From Flavobacteriaceae bacterium (GTDB taxonomy: Bacteria > Bacteroidota > Bacteroidia > Flavobacteriales > Flavobacteriaceae), in the NCBI GenBank assembly GCA_003564185.1, contig PXFS01000151.1, forward strand, positions 1 through 50,125: a stretch of 50,125 bases of DNA, given 5' to 3'. This document shows, piece by piece, positions 45,160-50,125 of the stretch. The notes beneath the pieces are model-generated. The model did not search any database. It had not been told where the DNA came from and was given only the letters and a program-made list of their open reading frames with translations. Within the stretch, counting starts at the first letter, position 1. Every line of letters begins with the position of its first letter. A program made the translations under genes and the position numbers.

Positions 45160-45270
45160 TAAATTTGATGTATCTTCTTATTAAAGTGCCAAGTGAGTTA
45201 TTATAGGGGTATATTCTCTCACTTGAATAATTACTAAAAGCCTGACTTTGTACAGGCTTTTTTTTTCATT
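45160..45270 (+). ncRNA. Candidate small RNA between asnS and hemJ
   Basis: A complete -7 match TAAATTTG (45160-45167) is followed by a stretch without a credible gene: an 8-bp stem CAAGTGAG (45190-45197) / CTCACTTG (45218-45225) with a 20-base loop, then a terminator stem AAAAGCCTG (45236-45244) / CAGGCTTTT (45253-45261) and nine T. Predicted transcript about 45174-45268, near 95 bases. hemJ downstream has its own -7 box, so this looks like an independent unit and not merely a leader. An 11-codon frame from 45168 begins before the predicted start and is discounted. The 326-base gap holding it has no gene on either strand. Confidence 0.5.
45236..45269 (+). terminator. Terminator of the candidate small RNA
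   Basis: A 9-bp perfect stem AAAAGCCTG/CAGGCTTTT with an 8-base loop, followed by an uninterrupted T run. No annotated plus-strand gene lies directly upstream, which is why a short transcript is proposed. Confidence 0.8.
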
Positions 45271-45296
45271 TGTAGTTATGGATGTATATAAAATAC

Positions 45297-45304
45297 TATT
45301 TTTG
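45297..45304 (+). promoter_or_regulatory. -7 box of hemJ
   Basis: TATTTTTG fully matches TAnnTTTG, 16 bases before the GTG start. Confidence 0.5.
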
Positions 45305-45320
45305 AATAAAATATTTTAGG

Positions 45321-45854
45321 GTGGATTATACATACGTAAAATCTTTGCATTTAATTTTTGTTATTACTTGGTTTGCGGGTTTATTTTATATACCACGTTT
45401 ATTTATTTACCACATAGAAGCGCTTGACAAGCCAGAAGAACAAAAGAAACCTATTGTAAATCAGCTTAAACTAATGGCTAACCGGTTATGGTTTATTATT
45501 ACTTGGCCATCTGCTGTTTTAGCAACAATTTTTGCGATTTGGTTACTTTTATTGAATCCTGGATGGTTGGAGGTTTCCTGGATGCATATAAAATTGGGTT
45601 TTGTTGCCTTACTCTTTGCTTATCATTTAAAAAACCATCAGATTTACAAACAGTTTCAAAGAGATGAAATTAGATGGACTTCAAATCAAATGCGAATTTG
45701 GAATGAAGGTGCTACATTGATTTTATTTGCAGTTGTATTTTTAGTGATTACAAAATCAACGGTTAATTGGATTTATGGTACTCTGGGTTTAGTGAGTTTA
45801 GCAGTGTTATTAATGTTGGGAATAAAATTGTATAAGCGTTTAAGAAAAGAATAA
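45321..45854 (+). CDS. hemJ: Protoporphyrinogen IX oxidase HemJ
   Basis: This integral membrane enzyme carries out the penultimate step of haem synthesis. Its 177 residues form four or five helices. The conserved HemJ residues are visible: H10 in KSLHLIFVITWFAGLFYIPRL, R26, H31, and the lysine in HIKLGFV. The start is GTG (MDYTYVK), which fits the family N terminus; no closer ATG exists. It is followed after 34 bases by the sensor kinase gene, possibly cotranscribed. Confidence 0.92.
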   Translation: MDYTYVKSLHLIFVITWFAGLFYIPRLFIYHIEALDKPEEQKKPIVNQLKLMANRLWFIITWPSAVLATIFAIWLLLLNPGWLEVSWMHIKLGFVALLFAYHLKNHQIYKQFQRDEIRWTSNQMRIWNEGATLILFAVVFLVITKSTVNWIYGTLGLVSLAVLLMLGIKLYKRLRKE

Positions 45855-45888
45855 AAAATTACTATTTTTAAATATTAATTCAGTTTGA

Positions 45889-47340
45889 ATGATTTGGGGC
45901 TCTAACTCACTTTCTAGTAAAATATTTTTGTCCATTATTAGTTTGGTATTAGTTGCCTCTGTTTTAATTGCTGGAGTTACGGTTTATCAATATAAAGAGG
46001 AAGCTAAGGATTTACATCGAGAGAAACTTGAGCGAAAACAGCGAGCAATTAACTCAAATATAGACTATATCTTAAGAACAACGACTTATCCTTTAGAAAC
46101 CAATTATGTTCCTTTAATTTTTAAAGATAAAATTTATGAAATACAAGAAATACATAGCGAAGAAATAAATATTTTTGACTTGGAAGGAAACTTATTAATT
46201 TCTTCTTTTGCTTCCTTTTATGCAGATTCATTAAGTCGGAATCTTCCAGATAAAATTATAAATCAGTTAGAAAATTCACCTGATAAAAAATACACCGAAA
46301 ACTTTAAATATGATGGTCAGCGTTACCAATCTTCCTACACTTACATTACCAATCCTTTCTTTAAACCCATAGCCATTTTAAATTTGCCTTATATTGAGGA
46401 TGATGGTTATATGGATCAGGAGCTAAAAGATTTTTTTGTATTGCTCTCACAGGTTTATTTACTCATGATATTAGGTGCTGTATTTTTAGCTTATTTTTTG
46501 TCAAAATTGATTACCAAGTCCATCAACCAAATAGGCGAAAAAATTAGCGCTACAAAACTTAGTGAAAATGCTTCAAAATTATCTGTCGAGGATTCGGTTT
46601 TTGAGCTCAGGCCTATTATAAAGGCTTATAATAAAGCTATGGAAGAATTAGAGGAAAGCACAAAAAAATTAGCTCAAACTGAACGCGAAGAAGCATGGAG
46701 GCAAATGGCAAGGCAAGTTGCCCATGAAATAAAAAATCCATTAACTCCCATGCGCCTTACTGTGCAAAGTTTTGAGCGTAACTTTCGTTTAGGTGAGGTG
46801 AAAAACGAAGCGGAAATTAAAGATTTTTCAGCCACCATAATTCAGCAAATAGATACCCTAACAGCTATAGCAGAAGCTTTTTCAAATTTTGCAAAAATGC
46901 CTTCACAAAAAAGTGAATATTTAAATATCACAAAAACTATTCAATTAGCATGTGATATTTTTAAAGGTCCTCATTTTCATATGTATGCAGATAAAGAAGA
47001 TATCTATGCTAAATTTGATCGTGCCCAATTAATTAGAGTAATTACAAATTTAGTAAAGAATGCTCAACAGGCTACAGAACATCATGAAAATCCATTTATT
47101 ATTGTAGAGGTAAGAGCCTCAAAAACCCATGTAAAAATTAGTGTTTCTGATAATGGAGTGGGCATAGATGAGGCTACACAAAAACGAATTTTTGAACCAA
47201 AGTTTACAACTAAAACTAGCGGAATGGGACTAGGATTAGGTATGGTAAAAAACATAGTGGAAAACTATAAAGGAAGTATAAAACTGAAATCAAAAGTTAA
47301 TAAAGGAACTACTTTTGTGATAGAAATACCAAAGAGTTAA
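45889..47340 (+). CDS. NtrY-like membrane sensor histidine kinase
   Basis: This is a 483-residue kinase. TM1 (about 11-34) and TM2 (about 183-205) flank a roughly 150-residue extracytoplasmic sensor. A HAMP-like linker follows, then the phosphoacceptor box QVAHEIKNPLTPMRL (H279) and the ATPase domain with NLVKNAQQA, DNGVGID and GMGLGLGM. The PLTPMRL form of the H box is typical of NtrY-type kinases. The cognate regulator is not adjacent, so it is an orphan here. The signal sensed is unknown. Confidence 0.9.
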   Translation: MIWGSNSLSSKIFLSIISLVLVASVLIAGVTVYQYKEEAKDLHREKLERKQRAINSNIDYILRTTTYPLETNYVPLIFKDKIYEIQEIHSEEINIFDLEGNLLISSFASFYADSLSRNLPDKIINQLENSPDKKYTENFKYDGQRYQSSYTYITNPFFKPIAILNLPYIEDDGYMDQELKDFFVLLSQVYLLMILGAVFLAYFLSKLITKSINQIGEKISATKLSENASKLSVEDSVFELRPIIKAYNKAMEELEESTKKLAQTEREEAWRQMARQVAHEIKNPLTPMRLTVQSFERNFRLGEVKNEAEIKDFSATIIQQIDTLTAIAEAFSNFAKMPSQKSEYLNITKTIQLACDIFKGPHFHMYADKEDIYAKFDRAQLIRVITNLVKNAQQATEHHENPFIIVEVRASKTHVKISVSDNGVGIDEATQKRIFEPKFTTKTSGMGLGLGMVKNIVENYKGSIKLKSKVNKGTTFVIEIPKS

Positions 47341-47403
47341 AAGCTACTGTTAAATACAATTAGTTTTTAAATATAGGTGTTCATAATTTTAAATAGAAAT
47401 AAA

Positions 47404-48177
47404 ATGAATTACGAAAATTTACAAATTGAAAAGTCGAATTTTGTGGCAAAGGTTTTTATCCACCGCCCAAAGAAATTAAATGCCCTAAATCGGGAAACCA
47501 TTCAAGAAATACATGAAGCTTTTAAGTCTTTAAAAGTAGATGATGATATTAAAGTAATTATACTGTCAGGAAAGGGTGAAAAAGCATTTGTTGCTGGTGC
47601 TGATATTTCTGAATTTGCTGATTATACCGTAGAAGAAGGTAAAGATCTTGCAGCAAAGGGTCAAGAATTGGTTTTTGATTACTTAGCAAATTTCCCTAAA
47701 CCTATTGTTGCAGCAGTAAATGGTTTTGCTTTAGGGGGAGGTTTAGAGTTAGCTATGTCAGCTCATTTTAGGATTGCAAGTGATAATGCAAAACTTGGAC
47801 TTCCAGAAACTTCCTTAGGTGTGATTCCAGGTTATGGAGGTACACAGCGTCTCCCACAATTGATAGGTAAGGGAAGAGCTATGGAAATGATCATGACAGC
47901 AGGAATGATATCAGCCCAGCAGGCATTAAGTTATGGTTTAGTAAATCATGTTGTTGCTCAGGAAGACTTACTTCCCCTAGCTGAAAAATTAGCTAACAAA
48001 ATCATGAATAATTCTATGGTGGCCATTAAGGCTGCTATTAAGGCGGTAAATGACAATTATGTTGATGGAGTTAATGGTTTTAAAACTGAAATTAATGCTT
48101 TTGGTGAAGCTTTTGGTACAGACGATTTTAAAGAAGGAACAGAAGCCTTTTTAAATAAACGAAAAGCAAATTTTTAA
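47404..48177 (+). CDS. Enoyl-CoA hydratase/isomerase
   Basis: The ATG at 47404 (MNYENLQIEKS) gives the usual 257-residue crotonase; a GTG nine codons upstream adds an atypical tail. The oxyanion hole segment AGADISEFADY, the NGFALGGGLELAMSAHFRIAS segment and LPETSLGVIPGYGGTQRLPQLIGKGRA are all present. Both catalytic glutamates of true hydratases (in GGGLELAM and LPETSLG) are conserved, so hydration of short enoyl-CoAs, e.g. crotonyl-CoA, is likely. It is monocistronic with a terminator after it. Confidence 0.93.
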   Translation: MNYENLQIEKSNFVAKVFIHRPKKLNALNRETIQEIHEAFKSLKVDDDIKVIILSGKGEKAFVAGADISEFADYTVEEGKDLAAKGQELVFDYLANFPKPIVAAVNGFALGGGLELAMSAHFRIASDNAKLGLPETSLGVIPGYGGTQRLPQLIGKGRAMEMIMTAGMISAQQALSYGLVNHVVAQEDLLPLAEKLANKIMNNSMVAIKAAIKAVNDNYVDGVNGFKTEINAFGEAFGTDDFKEGTEAFLNKRKANF

Positions 48178-48198
48178 TTCATTGTCAATTTTAAAATT

Positions 48199-48231
48199 AA
48201 GCCATCTATAAAACTTGTAGAGGGCTTTTTT
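48199..48231 (+). terminator. Terminator of the enoyl-CoA hydratase gene
   Basis: An 11-bp stem with one mismatch and one G-T pair (48199-48209 with 48217-48227), followed by a run of T. Confidence 0.75.
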
Positions 48232-48326
48232 GTTTGCGCAATTCTTATTTCCTTGTAACTAAATATCCTTATTGATTTTGATTCTGTTATTATAATCGAA
48301 TTCAGGTTCTAAGCATCATTTTTTAG

Positions 48327-48334
48327 TATATTTG
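48327..48334 (+). promoter_or_regulatory. -7 box of the DUF3109 gene
   Basis: TATATTTG fully matches TAnnTTTG and ends 4 bases before the ATG at 48339, predicting a leaderless or nearly leaderless message. Confidence 0.55.
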
Positions 48335-48338
48335 CAAG

Positions 48339-48920
48339 ATGTTTCAAATAGGAAAAACCTTAGTTTCAGAAGACCTTATTCAAGAAGAGTTTACTTGTAA
48401 TTTAACAGCTTGTAAAGGGGAATGCTGCGTAAGTGGTGATGCTGGCGCCCCTTTAAATCAAGGTGAACTCAAAAAAATTGAAGAGGTGTTTGAAGAGGTT
48501 AAGCCTTTTATGCGTAAAGAAGGTATAAATGCTGTTAAGGAGCAGGGAAAATATGTAGCTTCTGACTTTGACCAAGGCGAGTTTGAAACACCTCTGGTGA
48601 ATGGTAAAGAATGTGCTTATGTTCGTTTTTCAGCTAATGGAACAGCTCTTTGCAGTATAGAATCAGCTTACCGGGCAGGGAAAATTGATTGGAAAAAGCC
48701 TATTTCTTGCGAGCTATATCCTGTACGTGTGCAGCAATATTCATCATTTGAAGCAGTAAATTATGACCGATGGAGCATTTGCTCTGATGCTTGTATACTT
48801 GGAAAAGAACTACAGCAACCTATTTATAAATTCACCAAAGAAGCCTTAATTAAACGATTTGGACAAGAATGGTATGATGAACTTTGCCTGATAGCAGAAA
48901 ACTATCCAGCAGAAAAATAA
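48339..48920 (+). CDS. DUF3109 cysteine-rich protein (YkgJ-like)
   Basis: This 193-residue cytoplasmic protein has an N-terminal cysteine cluster (C20, C25, C29, C30) in FTCNLTACKGECC and further cysteines in ECAYV, ALCSIES, ISCELYPVRV and CSDACILG. The spacing resembles the YkgJ zinc or iron-sulfur cluster family. No enzymatic role is established. Its last 19 bases overlap the 3' end of the convergent histidine kinase gene. Confidence 0.88.
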   Translation: MFQIGKTLVSEDLIQEEFTCNLTACKGECCVSGDAGAPLNQGELKKIEEVFEEVKPFMRKEGINAVKEQGKYVASDFDQGEFETPLVNGKECAYVRFSANGTALCSIESAYRAGKIDWKKPISCELYPVRVQQYSSFEAVNYDRWSICSDACILGKELQQPIYKFTKEALIKRFGQEWYDELCLIAENYPAEK

Positions 48921-50125
48921 CTTTTTGCTTTATTGGTAAAGAAGAAATTAACACGAGTACCTTTAGGCTTACCTTTATGATCTTCTAAATCTAAAATTTC
49001 AAAGGAATAATTTTTGTTTTCTCTTTCATTAAAGAACGCTAATCTTTCCTTTGTAATCTGTAAACCCAAAGATTTTTTCTTGAGTAATCTATTGATTTTT
49101 GCTTCTTCCGATTTTTTTCTTCCTATACCGTTATCTTCAATATTCAGTTCAGCTTGATTATTTTTGTTACAACTAATTTTTATTAATAGTTGTTTTTCTC
49201 CTCTTTTTTTTGCCAATCCATGCCAGATTGCATTTTCTATGAAGGGTTGTAAAATAAGTGGAGGTACTTTAATTTTATCTATAGAAATTTTATTGTCAGT
49301 ATGAATTTTGAAATTAATTTTTTGAGTATGTCTTATGGTTTCAATGTTAATATACAGCTCTACAATCTTTAACTCTTCAGCTAAAGATAAAGTTTCGGTT
49401 CTAGAAGCTTCTAATATCTTTCTAATTAACTTAGCAAATTTGTTAAGATAGCTAATTGCATTTTTTCTATCGTTTTCAATTAAAAATACTTTAATGGAAT
49501 TTAACGCATTAAACACAAAATGGGGGTTCATCTGGCTATGAAGAGAAGTTAGATGTAATTTATTAATTTCACTTTCAAGTTCTGACTTTACCTTTAATAA
49601 TTTTTGTTGTTCAGCTTTTTTAATTAGCTTACTAACTTCAATTTCTTTCTTTACTAATTCTTCTTCTAATTCTTGGTTGAGATTTTTTCTTAATTCTTCT
49701 TTTTCTTTAAAGCCCAAAATCATTTTAGCATTAATTTCCTTTACACGATAGGCAAGTCCTAAAGCAAAAATCATATGTTCTGTCAAAATTCCTATAAAAA
49801 AATAGAAAAGTCCACCATGTTTTAAAAGTCTTTCAATCCAAATAGGTAGTTCTTCTATTTTAATTTGAGCGATTGATAAGAAGAAGGACATTAATGCACT
49901 TAATATATAAAAGCTACTACCTATTATGAAAAAATATTTGAGTTTTCCAGGAATAAAAAAAGATTTATAAATTACAAAAACAGCTAAAACAAAAGTGATA
50001 GGTATATAGCTATAAAAATAAAAGCTTTCATAAAGTGAAATATTATTCTTTAAAACACTAATAAAAAAGATTATTGTGCTTAGTATTAGTACACTTATTA
50101 AAAAAGTTTTTAAACGTTTATATAA
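48902..50125 (-). CDS. LytS/YehU-type sensor histidine kinase (5' end outside window)
   Basis: The frame is open to the right edge, so the ATG at 49891 is probably internal. The 407 residues seen begin inside a hydrophobic region (at least four helices, 49800-50125), as in 7TMR-DISM receptors. A charged coiled coil follows (about 49560-49740). The His_kinase domain has the acceptor box SQMNPHFVFNALNSI and the ATPase motif QPFIENAIWHGL, then NIEDNGIGRKK. Kinases of this type usually pair with LytTR response regulators, expected just outside the window. It ends in overlap with DUF3109. Confidence 0.9.
   Translation of the reverse strand, partial: LYKRLKTFLISVLILSTIIFFISVLKNNISLYESFYFYSYIPITFVLAVFVIYKSFFIPGKLKYFFIIGSSFYILSALMSFFLSIAQIKIEELPIWIERLLKHGGLFYFFIGILTEHMIFALGLAYRVKEINAKMILGFKEKEELRKNLNQELEEELVKKEIEVSKLIKKAEQQKLLKVKSELESEINKLHLTSLHSQMNPHFVFNALNSIKVFLIENDRKNAISYLNKFAKLIRKILEASRTETLSLAEELKIVELYINIETIRHTQKINFKIHTDNKISIDKIKVPPLILQPFIENAIWHGLAKKRGEKQLLIKISCNKNNQAELNIEDNGIGRKKSEEAKINRLLKKKSLGLQITKERLAFFNERENKNYSFEILDLEDHKGKPKGTRVNFFFTNKAKSYFSAG

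Noticed and set aside
45168-45206. 11-codon peptide in the small-RNA region
   Set aside because: Its ATG lies before the predicted transcription start, and the frame shows no protein-like features that stand out.

Overview
The window is about 50 kb of low-GC chromosomal DNA from a member of the Flavobacteriaceae (Bacteroidota), probably marine. The evidence for this is: promoters of the Bacteroidota type (TTG, 19 bp, TAnnTTTG); AT-rich gene starts without Shine-Dalgarno sequences; atpD-atpC separate from the other ATP synthase genes; a DUF4270 lipoprotein next to glmS; a DUF3109 protein; a PorT-like barrel; and a sodium-pump rhodopsin very close to KR2 of Krokinobacter/Dokdonia. The genus cannot be fixed from the sequence. 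No phage, insertion sequence, CRISPR array or rRNA was seen. One tRNA (Ser-GGA) is present.

Layout. 1-1245: 3' part of a vanadium-haloperoxidase/PAP2 protein, followed by a palindromic extragenic element. 1634-11372: a complete xylose-use locus. Its left arm (minus strand) is xylE-xylB-xylA. Its right arm (plus strand) is a Nudix-type regulator, a secreted SGNH esterase, a transaldolase and a two-subunit transketolase. The 130-bp divergent region between the arms holds a strong promoter and a 9-bp inverted repeat that is a good operator candidate. 11404-11520: a remnant of a holin-like membrane protein. 11583-12419: the NDQ rhodopsin. 12699-15777: aspS and a membrane metallophosphoesterase. 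15785-20516 (minus strand): panC-panD-flippase-hydrolase-radA. 20623-24876: a truncated GT5 protein, a DUF4270 lipoprotein and glmS. 25046-26841: atpD-atpC. 27012-32317: leuS, a zinc metallopeptidase and an ALDH7-type aldehyde dehydrogenase. 32530-35443: fabH-accB-accC. 35476-37804: a retropepsin-like protease, divergent from tatD-ansA. 37879-37966: tRNA-Ser. 38021-40453: an ExbB/ExbD energy-transducing operon, then the PorT-like barrel. 41389-44994 (minus strand): asnS, rpoN and a PAP2-like membrane protein. 45160-45270: a candidate small RNA. 45321-50125: hemJ, an NtrY-like kinase, an enoyl-CoA hydratase, DUF3109, and a LytS-type kinase that runs off the right edge.

How the genes work together. 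The xylose block covers uptake (XylE), isomerisation (XylA), phosphorylation (XylB) and the carbon-rearranging steps of the non-oxidative pentose phosphate pathway (transaldolase, transketolase). The esterase probably deacetylates imported or periplasmic sugars. The rest is mostly housekeeping: translation, pantothenate, fatty-acid initiation, ATP synthase and envelope energisation.

Most worth a second look: the putative xylose operator and the degenerate Nudix sensor; the two extra membrane helices in XylE; the rhodopsin's changes at KR2 selectivity positions 61 and 263; the free-standing small-RNA unit; the GT5 protein lacking its catalytic half; and several genes whose -7 box almost touches the start codon.
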